From contig CAIPJS010000086.1 of NCBI GenBank assembly GCA_903865435.1, forward strand, positions 1 through 64,000: a DNA stretch of 64,000 nucleotides, written 5' to 3'. The DNA comes from an uncultured Bacteroidota bacterium (GTDB taxonomy: Bacteria; Bacteroidota; Bacteroidia; Chitinophagales; Chitinophagaceae). The notes beneath the pieces are model-generated. The model was not told the DNA's origin, did not search any database, and worked only from the letters and a program-made list of their open reading frames with translations. A program made the translations under genes and the position numbers. Shown piece by piece: positions 1-11,147 of this stretch. Numbering within the stretch: the stretch's first letter is position 1; the number at the start of each line of letters is the position of its first letter.

Positions 1-152
1 GCACTATATACTACCAATATAGATATTAATGATAAAATAATAACCAACCCCCATATATATTTATCACCTCTGGTTCTTTGATCCAAATGTTCCTTCATGC
101 CTCCAATACTCGGCATTTGCGAAAATAATTTGTCAGTGGTTTCGTTAAACAT
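1..152 (-). CDS. ftsW: FtsW cell-division protein, N-terminal fragment (runs off the window)
   Basis: Reverse frame from ATG at 152 reads MFNETTDKLFSQMPSIGGMKEHLDQRTRGDKYIWG...; immediately downstream of murD in a dcw cluster. Confidence 0.75.
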   Translation of the reverse strand, partial: MFNETTDKLFSQMPSIGGMKEHLDQRTRGDKYIWGLVIILSLISILVVYS

Positions 153-154
153 GA

Positions 155-1495
155 TTACAATTCTTTTACGGACTCTTTAAATTGACGGCCTCTGTCTTCG
201 TAATTTTTGAACAGATCAAAACTTGCACAAGCAGGACTCATCAAAACAAGCTCTCCTTTTTCTGCCAATTTAAAAGAAGCATTTACTGCTTTTTTAGCAC
301 TGTCTGTTTCAATAATGGTAGGTACCATATCTTTAAAAAAATCAATGATTTTTTTATTGTCTGTACCCATACATACAATTGCCTTTACTTTTTCTTTCAC
401 AAGTTCAGCAATCAAAGCATAGTCATTGCCTTTGTCAACACCACCCAATATCAATACCGTTTTCTTTTGCATGCTTTCTAGTGCATACCAAGTACTGTTT
501 ACATTGGTGGCTTTGCTGTCATTGATAAAGTCGACACCTCTTACTGTGGCAACAAATTCCATTCGATGTTCTAAACTATGAAAATTGCTTACAGCTTCAC
601 GAATTTTTTCCTTACGGATGCCCAATGTGGTAGCTGCAATGCTTGCTGCCATGGTGTTGTAAGCATTGTGCTTTCCTTTTAAGGCAAAGTCATAAATACT
701 CATGGTTACGCGTTCTTCTTGGATTTTTAACATCATTTGATCGTTTTTGATGTAGCCTCCTTTTTTTACTTCTTGTTTCATAGAAAATGGTAGTGGGTTA
801 GTATTTGTGGTTAGTAGTTCTAAATGTTTAACAATTACTTCATCATCGATACAATAGATGAAATAATCTTGTGCAGTTTGATTCTCAATGATTCTAAACT
901 TGCTTTTGATGTAAGCTTCAAACTGGTGATTGTACCTATCTAAATGATCTTCGGTAATATTTAATAAAATGGCAATCTCTGGTTTGAAATATTGTATATC
1001 ATCCAATTGAAAAGAGCTTACTTCAATAATGTACAAGGCTTTGGGTGCTATGGCAATTTGTCTTGCAAAAGAAAATCCTATATTGCCTACCATAGCCACA
1101 TCTTCATTCACCAATTTGCAGATATGATACAACAAAGCGGTAGTTGTACTTTTTCCATTGCTTCCTGTAATGGCAGCAATTTTGCTATTGCCTTTGTATC
1201 TATATCCAAATTCAATTTCACTAATCACTGGAATGCCTTTAGCACGAATGGCTTTTACCATTTCATTTTTTTCTGGTATACCTGGGCTTTTCATCACTTC
1301 ATCAGCAGCTAAAATTCGCGCTACACTATGCACCCCTGCCTCAAACTCAATAGCATGCTCTTCTAATTCTTTTTGGAAATTAGCCTTGATAGCGCCTCCA
1401 TCAGATACGAATACTTCATAGCCTTTTTGTTTGGCCAATAAAGCAGCACCAATTCCGCTTTCACCTGCACCTAATATGACTAATTTTTTTGCCAA
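155..1495 (-). CDS. murD: UDP-N-acetylmuramoyl-L-alanine--D-glutamate ligase
   Basis: Mur ligase motif GSNGKSTTTALL, NITEDHLDRY, dcw context. Confidence 0.96.
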   Translation of the reverse strand: MAKKLVILGAGESGIGAALLAKQKGYEVFVSDGGAIKANFQKELEEHAIEFEAGVHSVARILAADEVMKSPGIPEKNEMVKAIRAKGIPVISEIEFGYRYKGNSKIAAITGSNGKSTTTALLYHICKLVNEDVAMVGNIGFSFARQIAIAPKALYIIEVSSFQLDDIQYFKPEIAILLNITEDHLDRYNHQFEAYIKSKFRIIENQTAQDYFIYCIDDEVIVKHLELLTTNTNPLPFSMKQEVKKGGYIKNDQMMLKIQEERVTMSIYDFALKGKHNAYNTMAASIAATTLGIRKEKIREAVSNFHSLEHRMEFVATVRGVDFINDSKATNVNSTWYALESMQKKTVLILGGVDKGNDYALIAELVKEKVKAIVCMGTDNKKIIDFFKDMVPTIIETDSAKKAVNASFKLAEKGELVLMSPACASFDLFKNYEDRGRQFKESVKEL

Positions 1496-1498
1496 TGT

Positions 1499-2812
1499 TT
1501 ATCTTGTCTTTAAGGTTAATATAGAAACAACTACCAATAAGATGGTGATGATCCAAAAACGAACTGCAATCTTACTTTCGTGGAATCCTTTCTTTTGATA
1601 ATGATGATGCAATGGGCTCATTAAAAACACCCTTCTTCCTTCTCCAAATTTTTTCTTCGTGTATTTAAAATAACTCACTTGAATAATTACACTCAGGTTC
1701 TCGATTAAAAACACACCACAAAAAATTGGAATCAATAATTCTTTTCTTACAATGATGGCTAGTGATGCAATGATGCCTCCCAATGCTAAACTTCCAGTAT
1801 CTCCCATGAAAACCTGCGCTGGATAAGCATTGTACCATAAAAATCCAATACATGCACCTACAAATGCACCTACAAAAATAGACAACTCCCCTAAATTAGG
1901 AATGTACATTACATTTAAGTAATCGGCAAATACATAGTTACCACTTACATAAATAAAGATGCCTAATGCTGCACCAATAATGGCACTTACCCCTGCAGCC
2001 AACCCATCCAATCCATCGGTTAAATTTGCCCCATTGGAAACAGCCGTAATAATAAAAGTGACTATAAGAATATATACAATCCAAGTGTATTTTTCGGCAC
2101 CTGGCCCTATCCAACTAATTATTTTACTATAATTAAATTCATGATTCTTTACAAAAGGAATGGTAGTAATAGGCGTTTTAACTTTTACAAAACGTCTTTC
2201 TACCCCATTAATTTTTCTTACTACAATATCCGCCCCTTTGGCAATTTTTTCGCCTTTTTGCAAACTAGCGCTAACCGAAGAGGCAATGATTTCTCTTTCT
2301 ACCGTTACGGCATTGCTAAAGTATAGGGTCACACCAATAATAATGCCCAACCCTATTTGACCAATAATTTTTGAAACTCCCGCCAAGCCATCACTGTTTT
2401 GTTTTTTATAAGCGGCCCCCTGTGCTTGCGCTTGCTTACGGGCTTTAATTTTAAAATAATCATCTAAGAACCCAATTAAGCCCAACCAAACCGTACACAA
2501 AATCATTAAACGGATATAAACTTTATCTAGGTTGGCAAATAATAATGTTGGTATTAATATGCTTAATAAGATGATGATACCGCCCATTGTTGGAGTACCT
2601 TTCTTTTGTTGCTCCCCTGCCAATCCCAAGTCTCTCACCGACTCACCAATTTGTTTTTTCTGCAAAAACAAAATTATTTTCTTTCCATAAACAGTTGCTA
2701 TAAATAAAGACAACAAAATAGCCATTGCAATTCTTGAAGTCAAGAACTGAAATACCCCTAATCCAGGAATATGAAACTGTTTGTCCACCCAAGAAAATAA
2801 TTGATACAACAT
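1499..2812 (-). CDS. mraY: Phospho-N-acetylmuramoyl-pentapeptide transferase
   Basis: [32 protein letters not shown] motifs. Confidence 0.97.
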   Translation of the reverse strand: MLYQLFSWVDKQFHIPGLGVFQFLTSRIAMAILLSLFIATVYGKKIILFLQKKQIGESVRDLGLAGEQQKKGTPTMGGIIILLSILIPTLLFANLDKVYIRLMILCTVWLGLIGFLDDYFKIKARKQAQAQGAAYKKQNSDGLAGVSKIIGQIGLGIIIGVTLYFSNAVTVEREIIASSVSASLQKGEKIAKGADIVVRKINGVERRFVKVKTPITTIPFVKNHEFNYSKIISWIGPGAEKYTWIVYILIVTFIITAVSNGANLTDGLDGLAAGVSAIIGAALGIFIYVSGNYVFADYLNVMYIPNLGELSIFVGAFVGACIGFLWYNAYPAQVFMGDTGSLALGGIIASLAIIVRKELLIPIFCGVFLIENLSVIIQVSYFKYTKKKFGEGRRVFLMSPLHHHYQKKGFHESKIAVRFWIITILLVVVSILTLKTR

Positions 2813-2819
2813 AAGTAGA

Positions 2820-4283
2820 TTATTTAGCTAATTCTTTAAATAGGTTTTGTAAAATTTGCTTGTCATCAAAATCATGCTTCACCCCTTTCACTTCTTGATA
2901 CTTCTCATGGCCTTTGCCAGCTATTAAAATAATATCTCCTGCTTTTGCAAAACTGATTGCTGCTTTAATGGCTTCTTTTCGATCCACTATATTGATGTAC
3001 TTTCTTTTTGCGGCACTGCTCAAACCCAATTCCATATCTTTTATAATTTCATTGGGATCTTCGGAACGAGGATTGTCACTGGTAAAAAATACTTTATTAC
3101 TTAAATCACATGCCACTTGTGCCATGACTGGTCTTTTTGTTTTATCTCTGTCGCCACCACAACCCACTACTGTAATGACTGTTTCATTGCCCTTTCTTAA
3201 TTTAGCAATGGTGGTTAATACATTCTCTAAAGCATCTGGTGTATGCGCATAATCCACTATGCCAATAATATTTTCTGCACTCACGATATAATCAAATCTA
3301 CCCTCCGCTCCAGTCAACGCACTTAATACCACCAATACCTCTTGTGGCTTTTCACCCAATTCAATGGCAATACCATACACAGCCAATAAATTATAGGCAT
3401 TGAATGTGCCTATCAATCGACAATGCACCTCTATATCATTAATATTCATCACCAAACCACTTAAAAGATTTTCTAAAATCTTGCCTTTGTAATTAGCGGG
3501 CGCATGCAAAGCATAGCTTAATTTTTTTGCCTTGGTTTGCAATAACATTTTAGCCCCATTTTTATCATCCAAATTGGTTAATGCAAATGCAGTAGTTGGC
3601 AATTGATCAAAGAAAGTTTTTTTAACCTCTAAATAAGCTTCAAAATTTTGGTGGTAATCTAAATGATCGTGTGTGATATTGGTAAAAGCGCCACCTACAA
3701 ATTGCAAGCCTGTTATACGATGCTGATGAATGGCATGACTGCTCACTTCCATAAATACATGTGTACATCCTGCCTCAACCATTTGATGCAATAATGCATT
3801 CAGCTGAATAGGATCGGGCGTTGTATGAGTAGAGGGAACAATGTTTTTACCAATATGATTTTCGATGGTGCTGATTAAACCACAGGAATAGCCCAGTTGA
3901 TTGAATAATTTAAACAACAAAGTTGCAACTGTTGTTTTTCCATTGGTACCCGTTACACCGACTAATTTTAATTTTGAAGAAGGCTCCTCATAAAATTGAT
4001 GCGCCATAATAGCAACTGCTTCTTGTGCATTTTCTACAATAATATAAGTAATGGAATTATTTATTATAGTTGGCTTTTGCTCACATACTATAACCGTAGC
4101 GCCTTTTTCAATGGCCATATTAATAAAATCATGCCCATCCGACTTTGCTCCTTTAATGGCAACAAATACTGCATGCTTGATTATTTTTCTAGAATCAATT
4201 TGAATGGCGGCAATTTCTTGCTGGGTAACGCCAATCACTTCTCTTAACTTAACACCAAATAATATATTTTGTAGTGCTTTCAT
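2820..4283 (-). CDS. murE: UDP-N-acetylmuramoyl-tripeptide synthetase (MurE)
   Basis: [23 protein letters not shown] (meso-DAP-type motif), dcw context. Confidence 0.96.
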   Translation of the reverse strand: MKALQNILFGVKLREVIGVTQQEIAAIQIDSRKIIKHAVFVAIKGAKSDGHDFINMAIEKGATVIVCEQKPTIINNSITYIIVENAQEAVAIMAHQFYEEPSSKLKLVGVTGTNGKTTVATLLFKLFNQLGYSCGLISTIENHIGKNIVPSTHTTPDPIQLNALLHQMVEAGCTHVFMEVSSHAIHQHRITGLQFVGGAFTNITHDHLDYHQNFEAYLEVKKTFFDQLPTTAFALTNLDDKNGAKMLLQTKAKKLSYALHAPANYKGKILENLLSGLVMNINDIEVHCRLIGTFNAYNLLAVYGIAIELGEKPQEVLVVLSALTGAEGRFDYIVSAENIIGIVDYAHTPDALENVLTTIAKLRKGNETVITVVGCGGDRDKTKRPVMAQVACDLSNKVFFTSDNPRSEDPNEIIKDMELGLSSAAKRKYINIVDRKEAIKAAISFAKAGDIILIAGKGHEKYQEVKGVKHDFDDKQILQNLFKELAK

Positions 4284-6397
4284 TAATTTAATTCAATTTG
4301 AATTTGTTGTCCTTTAGCTATCAGTTCGCCTTTTGCAATACTTTGTTTGATCACTTTTCCCTTACCAACACATTTAACCATCAAACCCTTTTTCTCACAT
4401 ATCCATAAAGCATCTTTCAATTTCATCCCGCTGATATTGGGCATGGTACTATCTGAAATAATATTTTGTGCTGCTTTCATATTTTTACCTTTCCCTTTAA
4501 ATTCTACCCATTCATTGCGTGCTTCGCTTGAATCCTGATAAGCAATGGATAAGTTTTTTGTAATAGTTTGTAAGGATAATTTAGAAAGACTGTAATCAAA
4601 CACTTGACTGTCTTTGACTAAAAATGCAGGAGCTACCCCTCTTTTATTTTGAATGTAAGTGGAATACAAACGATCTGAAATTTCTTTGAATACTGGACCA
4701 GCCACTGATGCTCCAAAATGATTGGCTGCATGTGGATGATTGATGATGATTACAGCAATGGTATATTGTGGATTTTCAGCTGGAAAATAACCCACAAATG
4801 AAGATTGGAATGTTGCATCTGCATAACCTCTGCTTCCGTCAGCTACCAAGGCAGTACCAGTTTTTCCTGCTACTTTATACAAACTATTTACAAATAATTT
4901 TTTAGCAGTTCCATTGGTGCAAACCCCTTCCAATGCGGTATGCAATGCAGTTAATGTTTTTGGTGAACACACCGTCCAGTTGTAAGCCTTTGGGCTTATC
5001 GTTTTCAATACCCTTCCTTCTTCCTTAATTGAATTCACTAAATAAGGGCGCATCATTACGCCATTATTGGCAATACTATTGTAAAATGTCAATGTTTGAA
5101 TAGGTGCAATGGCGATTCCATATCCAAAAGCCATCCATGGCAATGAAGTATTGGACCACATTTTACTTTCTGGTCGATGAATGATGGGGGCTCCTTCGCC
5201 CATCAAATCAATACCAGATAAAGAATCCAATCTTAATTTGGATAAATATTTAAAATAATTACTTGGACGATCATTGAATGAACCCAAAGCCAATTTAGCC
5301 ATACCCACATTGGAGCTTTCTTCAAAGGCTTCTAACACAGTAGCTTCATGCTTACCATGCGCTTCTGCATCTTTTACCACACGGCCTGCATAGTTCCAAA
5401 CACCCCCCTCTAAATTTAATTTAGAATCTAATGTAACTTTCCCATCTTCTAATGCCGATAATAAAGTAACCAATTTAAAAGTAGATCCTGGCTCGGTAAC
5501 TCTTGTCGCATAATTTAAATCTTCGGTATAAACACCATCTCCTATTTTACCTAAATTGGCAATGGCTTTAATTTTACCCGTCTTTACTTCCATCACCATG
5601 GCCACACCCGATTTTGCATCATTGCTAATCATCATTTTTTTCAAGGCATTCTCTGTAACTTCTTGAATAAAGACATCTAAAGTACTTACAATGTCTTTGC
5701 CTGTTTCAGGTTCAATCTCAAATGAACCTTCTTCAACCGGAACCGTGATGCCCCCTGCAATGGCACGTACCAATTGACGGCCATTACGTCCATTCAAAAC
5801 AGTATCATACGATTTTTCAAGACCCACTTTATTTTCATCTCTAGCCAGACCAATGGTTCTGTACGCAATATTCTCGTAAGGATTCAAACGAATGTTGTGC
5901 TCTTGTGCAATTAAACCACTCTTGTATCTACCTAATTTAAATAAAGGAAATTTAGCTAAAGACAAATATTGACGATATGCTATTTTTTTTCTTAACTCAT
6001 AATTGCCTTCATTGGCTTCATAAGCAGTGGTTAAATCATTTTTATATTTTTCTGCTGATTGATCTTTGAACAAATTGGCCAAGCAAATGCTAAGAGAATC
6101 TATATTGCTTCTAAACAATATACCTGCTTTTTCATGCAAGGGCGTTACTCTAAAATCTATAGAAATATCAAATTGAGGAATATTGGTGCTTAACATTTGG
6201 CCATCCTCGCTATAAATAGTGCCTCTATCTGCAGGAATGTCTACAATTTTTTGATGTAAACTATCACTTAGTCCTCTCCAATATTTTCCTTGTACTTGTT
6301 GAATGTAAAATGCCTTACCCAATATGAGCAAGCACACCACTACCATCATGATATAGCTTAAATAAACCCTCCATAATATGTCGCGTTTTACATCCAT
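4283..6397 (-). CDS. ftsI: Penicillin-binding protein (FtsI-type transpeptidase) with C-terminal PASTA-like domain
   Basis: SxxK in EPGSTFKLV, SSN, KTGTA motifs; start/stop overlap TAATG with murE. Confidence 0.93.
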   Translation of the reverse strand: MDVKRDILWRVYLSYIMMVVVCLLILGKAFYIQQVQGKYWRGLSDSLHQKIVDIPADRGTIYSEDGQMLSTNIPQFDISIDFRVTPLHEKAGILFRSNIDSLSICLANLFKDQSAEKYKNDLTTAYEANEGNYELRKKIAYRQYLSLAKFPLFKLGRYKSGLIAQEHNIRLNPYENIAYRTIGLARDENKVGLEKSYDTVLNGRNGRQLVRAIAGGITVPVEEGSFEIEPETGKDIVSTLDVFIQEVTENALKKMMISNDAKSGVAMVMEVKTGKIKAIANLGKIGDGVYTEDLNYATRVTEPGSTFKLVTLLSALEDGKVTLDSKLNLEGGVWNYAGRVVKDAEAHGKHEATVLEAFEESSNVGMAKLALGSFNDRPSNYFKYLSKLRLDSLSGIDLMGEGAPIIHRPESKMWSNTSLPWMAFGYGIAIAPIQTLTFYNSIANNGVMMRPYLVNSIKEEGRVLKTISPKAYNWTVCSPKTLTALHTALEGVCTNGTAKKLFVNSLYKVAGKTGTALVADGSRGYADATFQSSFVGYFPAENPQYTIAVIIINHPHAANHFGASVAGPVFKEISDRLYSTYIQNKRGVAPAFLVKDSQVFDYSLSKLSLQTITKNLSIAYQDSSEARNEWVEFKGKGKNMKAAQNIISDSTMPNISGMKLKDALWICEKKGLMVKCVGKGKVIKQSIAKGELIAKGQQIQIELN

Positions 6398-6744
6398 TAT
6401 TTATTTGGAGTCTGATTTTGAATTTTATTTTCCTTTACCAATCGAATGGGCATTTCTTTTGCTACCATTAAACCATAAGGCGCTACTTTATCTTGAATTT
6501 CTACAGCCCTACTGCGACGCATTAAATCGGACTTTAAAGTTTTGAACTCGAATTCTAGTTCTTTAAGCTCCTTTTGTGTTGTGTTTATTTTTCGAATGGT
6601 TTTGTCCGTAAGATGCCCATTTGCTATATATAAGATGGCGATGAATGCCAAGAACAAAAAGAAACTAATGTTCATGACAATCCACTGATAGTTAAGCATA
6701 CTTTTTAAAGTAGTCTTAGTGGTAGGGTTAATAGGTTCGGTCAT
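6397..6744 (-). CDS. ftsL: FtsL-like small division protein (single TM segment plus coiled coil)
   Basis: 115 aa, one hydrophobic segment, between rsmH and ftsI. Confidence 0.7.
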   Translation of the reverse strand: MTEPINPTTKTTLKSMLNYQWIVMNISFFLFLAFIAILYIANGHLTDKTIRKINTTQKELKELEFEFKTLKSDLMRRSRAVEIQDKVAPYGLMVAKEMPIRLVKENKIQNQTPNK

Positions 6745-6749
6745 ACAAC

Positions 6750-7694
6750 TTATAATCTTTCCGCAGCGCGCAATTTTGCACTCCTGCTTCGATTGTTTTG
6801 ATTCATTTCTTTTTCAGAAGCCATTACAGGTTTTTTTGTAATGATCTTCCAAAAAACTTCTCTTTCTGTTGAAAGAAAAGGATGGGCATCTTTTTCTTTC
6901 TCTTGCGACACACGAAAAGCGTTTTTCACCAAACGATCTTCTATAGAATGGAAAGTGATGATTACCGCCCTGCCTCCTGGTTTAATGACCAAAGGCAACT
7001 GCGCTAAAAATTCTTTTAACACTTCCATTTCTTCATTCACTACTATTCTTATGGCTTGGAAAACTTGCGCCCAATATTTGTTGGGATTTCCTTTAACTAC
7101 AGGGGCTATGAATGTTTTAAAATCCTGAACCGTATTTAATTTTACATGCTTGCGTTGGCTAGCTATGTGTTTGGCCAAAGTTTTAGAATTGGTTACTTCG
7201 CCATATTGTTCAAACATTTTATGCAATTCGGCCTCACTAAAATTTTCAATAACACTGGAAGCGGTTGTGGTACCACGTTGATCCATCCTCATATCAAAAG
7301 GACCATCATACCTGGTTGAAAAACCTCTACTGCCTTCGTCAAACTGATGACTGCTTACCCCTAAATCTGCCAATACACCATCTACTTGCGTGATTTGATG
7401 TAAGCGTAAAAACCGTTGTAGGTATTTAAAATTTTCTGGAATAAATAATAAACGCTTATCGTTGGGTAAATTATTTTTTGCATCCGCATCTTGATCAAAT
7501 GCAATCAAACGACCCGCTGGGCCCAATTGCGCTAAAATGCCTTTACTATGTCCACCTCCACCAAATGTAGCATCTACATAAATGCCATCTGGTTGAATAT
7601 TTAAATATTCCATGGTTTCATGAAATAAGACGGGGATGTGGTAAGAAGAAGCAAATGCTTGAGATGCGGAAGAATCAAGGTGTTGATTTTGCAT
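6750..7694 (-). CDS. rsmH: 16S rRNA (cytosine1402-N4)-methyltransferase
   Basis: YVDATFGGGGHSKGIL, HSIEDRLVK motifs. Confidence 0.97.
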   Translation of the reverse strand: MQNQHLDSSASQAFASSYHIPVLFHETMEYLNIQPDGIYVDATFGGGGHSKGILAQLGPAGRLIAFDQDADAKNNLPNDKRLLFIPENFKYLQRFLRLHQITQVDGVLADLGVSSHQFDEGSRGFSTRYDGPFDMRMDQRGTTTASSVIENFSEAELHKMFEQYGEVTNSKTLAKHIASQRKHVKLNTVQDFKTFIAPVVKGNPNKYWAQVFQAIRIVVNEEMEVLKEFLAQLPLVIKPGGRAVIITFHSIEDRLVKNAFRVSQEKEKDAHPFLSTEREVFWKIITKKPVMASEKEMNQNNRSRSAKLRAAERL

Positions 7695-7703
7695 CTGTTT
7701 TAC

Positions 7704-8162
7704 TTAATCTTGTTTTTTAATTCCTGCCATTACTTCCTGAGCCAAATTGCTAAATTCATCTGCAGAGAAATCCTCAAAGAGCTGTTTGTACTTACTTGCA
7801 TCCCATATTTCGAAACGATCTAAAGCTGCAGCCAAAACAATTTCTTTTCCAGGTAAAGCAAACTCTCTTAAAGTGGGTGGCAATAAAATACGGCCTGCAC
7901 CATCCAATTCTACTTCGGTTGCTCCACCCAAAAATTGTCTTCTAAACTGACGCACTTTTGGATCAAAATCATTTAATTGACTAATACGATCCAATATCCC
8001 TTGCCAGCTTTTCATTGGATATAGTGTCAAACACTTCTCAAACCCTCTACTCACAATAAAGCGGTTCTCCCCTTCTGCTAGCTGCTTTTTAAGACTGCCA
8101 GGTAAGTGAAAACGCCCTTTTGCGTCGATGGTTGATTGATATTCTCCGTGAAAGCCTGTCAT
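7704..8162 (-). CDS. mraZ: MraZ transcriptional regulator
   Basis: GEYQSTIDAKGRFHLP, GAGRILLPPTLREFA; first gene of dcw cluster. Confidence 0.95.
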   Translation of the reverse strand: MTGFHGEYQSTIDAKGRFHLPGSLKKQLAEGENRFIVSRGFEKCLTLYPMKSWQGILDRISQLNDFDPKVRQFRRQFLGGATEVELDGAGRILLPPTLREFALPGKEIVLAAALDRFEIWDASKYKQLFEDFSADEFSNLAQEVMAGIKKQD

Positions 8163-8183
8163 TGTTAATAATTATAGTAGTTT

Positions 8184-8223
8184 TTACCACTTGTTCACAC
8201 AAATTAACACATTTTACCACTTT
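8184..8223 (-). promoter_or_regulatory. Putative MraZ-binding operator: four tandem 10-bp repeats
   Basis: Minus strand reads AAAGTGGTAA-AATGTGTTAA-TTTGTGTGAA-CAAGTGGTAA immediately upstream of mraZ. Confidence 0.7.
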
Positions 8224-8403
8224 CATAGGCTAAAATAGGGGTTCTAGTTTTCCACAAGTAATAAACCAAGTTGAAAATCAATGCAGTAAGGCAATTCAAA
8301 GCAAATTTTCTATTTTAAGCTCGTTCAGGCTGTGCATACCTGTGGACAAGCCTCTTTTTTATGTGAAAAACTGGTGAATTAGCATGAAAATCAAGGCAAA
8401 ATG

Positions 8404-8411
8404 TACCTTTG
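8404..8411 (+). promoter_or_regulatory. Bacteroidota -7 promoter element TACCTTTG for queA
   Basis: TACCTTTG four nt upstream of the queA ATG. Confidence 0.6.
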
Positions 8412-8415
8412 AGGC

Positions 8416-9723
8416 ATGATTGAACGACCAAAGCTCCCTATTGAAGCATTTGACTACCATTTACCAGATGAACGTATTGCCTATACGCCAGCCAAGGATA
8501 GGGCTGAAAGTAAGCTATTGGTATGGGATAAAAAGATCATTGCAGAAAGCACCTATGCACATATTGCTGATTTTATTCCAGAAAAATCAACCCTACTTTT
8601 TAACAATAGTAAAGTAATTGCCGCCAGAATATTTTTTGAAAAAAATAAATCTACCATTTCAACTACTGCCGATAGTAAAGAAAACCCTATTGAAATTTTT
8701 TGTTTAGAACCCAGTGCAGCTTATAGCCCTGTTGCACTTGCCATGCAAGCTACAGAAAAAGTAAGTTGGATTTGTTTGGTAGGCGGTGCAAAAAAATGGA
8801 AAGAAGGATTACTTGAAAAAACTTTTTTTCTTCATGATAAAACATATACTGTATTTGCACAAAAAATAGAAGCTATAGATGGTAAATTTTTAATTGAATT
8901 TTCTTGGGAAGGCGCTATTCATTTTTCTGAAATTATTGAACAGATTGGAAACATTCCACTTCCTCCTTATATACAAAGAGACACCACTGCCGAAGACAAA
9001 GAAAGATACCAGACTACTTATGCCAAAGAAGAAGGCTCTGTAGCAGCACCCACTGCCGGCTTGCATTTTAATGAAAAAATATTTGAGTCACTGGCTACTA
9101 AAAAAATCGAATCTGCTTTTATTACTTTGCATGTTGGCGCAGGCACCTTCTTGCCTGTAAAGACTGAAAATATCAATGACCATCCCATGCATGCTGAATT
9201 TTTTGAAGTGCAAAAATCAATGATTGAATTTTTATTGAAAAAGGAAATAGAAAAAGAAAATTTAGATAGAAATGAAAAAGCATTACCTATTATTTCTGTT
9301 GGAACTACAACCCTTAGAACCATTGAATCATTGTATTGGTTGGGTGTAAAAATTATCCGTTTAAAAAACACATCCACCCTTACAGAACTGCTTGCATTGG
9401 ATTTAAAATTATTGCAATGGGATGCATATGAATTTAATTCATTCAATATTTCCAACACAGCAGCTTTAACTGCCTTGTTGGAATGGATGGAAATGAAAAA
9501 AACATTCACTTTAATTACTACCACGCAATTAATGATTGTACCTGGCTATACATTTAAAATTTGCAATGGGCTCGTTACCAATTTTCACCAGCCTAAGTCT
9601 ACACTATTATTGATCATTGCTGCCATCACAGGAAACAATTGGAAAACCATTTACCAGCATGCCCTCCATCAGCAGTATCGTTTTTTAAGTTACGGAGACG
9701 GTTCTTTATTTTGGATGCACTAA
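8416..9723 (+). CDS. queA: S-adenosylmethionine:tRNA ribosyltransferase-isomerase
   Basis: VAAPTAGLHF, LHVGAGTFLPV, NFHQPKSTLL motifs. Confidence 0.95.
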   Translation: MIERPKLPIEAFDYHLPDERIAYTPAKDRAESKLLVWDKKIIAESTYAHIADFIPEKSTLLFNNSKVIAARIFFEKNKSTISTTADSKENPIEIFCLEPSAAYSPVALAMQATEKVSWICLVGGAKKWKEGLLEKTFFLHDKTYTVFAQKIEAIDGKFLIEFSWEGAIHFSEIIEQIGNIPLPPYIQRDTTAEDKERYQTTYAKEEGSVAAPTAGLHFNEKIFESLATKKIESAFITLHVGAGTFLPVKTENINDHPMHAEFFEVQKSMIEFLLKKEIEKENLDRNEKALPIISVGTTTLRTIESLYWLGVKIIRLKNTSTLTELLALDLKLLQWDAYEFNSFNISNTAALTALLEWMEMKKTFTLITTTQLMIVPGYTFKICNGLVTNFHQPKSTLLLIIAAITGNNWKTIYQHALHQQYRFLSYGDGSLFWMH

Positions 9724-11033
9724 GCAATAGGTAAGATTACTTCTATGGTAGTGCCTTTGTCAACCTCGCTTTTGACTTGAATGCTTCCCTTATGTGCGTC
9801 TACTACCCATTTCACATAACTCATGCCTAAACCATATCCTTTTACATCGTGCACATTACCTGAATTGGCTCTGTAAAATTTTTCAAATATATGCTTGGTC
9901 GTATCCACACTCATTCCGATACCCTTGTCTTCAATCGAGATGGATATTCTATTATTGATGGATTTAGTTTTAATTACTAAATCAATATTTTCTTTGGCAT
10001 ATTTAATGGCATTGTCTATCAAATTTGACAATAGATGCAATAAATGTTCTTCATCCGCTTGAATCAAAGACGGATTGGCTTCCAAAAGGGTTTGTACATT
10101 GGAAGGCTTGCCTTCTAATTGCAATTTGAAGCTTTCCACTACCCCTTGAATTAAATCATGCACATCAACTGCTTGTTTATTCAATTGATTTTCTTTTTTA
10201 TCTATCTGCGCTGCCTGTAATATGGCTTCTACATGCTTGTTCATGCGCAAATTTTCTTCTTTAATAATATTGCTAAAATATTCGACCGATTTTGCATCCG
10301 TATTTACTTTGGAACTTCTTAATGCATCTACCGCTAATGAAATAGTAGCCAAGGGTGTTTTTAATTCATGCGTCATGTTGTTGATGAAGTCTCTTTTTAT
10401 TTCCACCAGCTTTTTTTGCGTCATCAAGGAACGAATGGTTACAAAAAATGCAGCCAATACTACTATGATAAATAAAATTGAACCCGCAATGACCCATACC
10501 AATGAACGTAATAAATAATATCGAACATTGGGCATCACAATAATAATCGACTCAAATGGACCAGAAGGCTCTATTACATCCTGAGGAATCACCGATACCC
10601 TACTTTGCAAAGTGGTCAATTCATCTGAAAATACATCTTCAAACTTTTTGCTTTTGAATTCTATATTTCCTTTTTTATCTGCTACTGCATATTCATACTT
10701 GACATTCACTAGGCCATATCGCTCCATGGCAATTTTTATCTTTTGGCTAATATCATTACTGCTAAATACATCTGCAATAGTGACTTCATCAAAATTATGT
10801 ATATGGTAATCATCATTTAGGCTCATCCCCTTTTTGGGCAAATGAAAGGACAATCCACTGTTCATTTTTTTTGAAATTTCAGTGGATACCATTACACCAG
10901 ACTCATTTAACTTGTCCGACAATTGATTTTTTGATAAAATCAACAAGCCTTGCAACCAAGTAATTTGAATAAATAATATACCCAAAATGGATAGGCCTAT
11001 TAAAGTAAATATAATTGGGAATGTCTTTTTCAT
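9720..11033 (-). CDS. Sensor histidine kinase (two TM, HisKA + HATPase_c), no adjacent response regulator
   Basis: H-box NNMTHELKTPLATI; N-box NLIDNAIKYA; GYGLGMSYV. Confidence 0.93.
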   Translation of the reverse strand: MKKTFPIIFTLIGLSILGILFIQITWLQGLLILSKNQLSDKLNESGVMVSTEISKKMNSGLSFHLPKKGMSLNDDYHIHNFDEVTIADVFSSNDISQKIKIAMERYGLVNVKYEYAVADKKGNIEFKSKKFEDVFSDELTTLQSRVSVIPQDVIEPSGPFESIIIVMPNVRYYLLRSLVWVIAGSILFIIVVLAAFFVTIRSLMTQKKLVEIKRDFINNMTHELKTPLATISLAVDALRSSKVNTDAKSVEYFSNIIKEENLRMNKHVEAILQAAQIDKKENQLNKQAVDVHDLIQGVVESFKLQLEGKPSNVQTLLEANPSLIQADEEHLLHLLSNLIDNAIKYAKENIDLVIKTKSINNRISISIEDKGIGMSVDTTKHIFEKFYRANSGNVHDVKGYGLGMSYVKWVVDAHKGSIQVKSEVDKGTTIEVILPIA

Positions 11034-11071
11034 AATGGCAAGTTACTTGCTCCTTTTTGATGGGTGAATAT

Positions 11072-11104
11072 AAAAAAAATCTCGGCTACCAAAGGCAACC
11101 GAGA
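11072..11104 (-). terminator. Rho-independent terminator after atpC
   Basis: Minus strand TCTCGGTTGCC TTT GGTAGCCGAGA followed by T8. Confidence 0.75.
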
Positions 11105-11147
11105 CAATTATTTGAAATAAAGGATCGTTTTTTAACTTATTGTTTGA

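Noticed and set aside
9018-9524. 168-aa ORF antisense to queA
   Set aside because: Fully contained in queA; no independent promoter or motif support.
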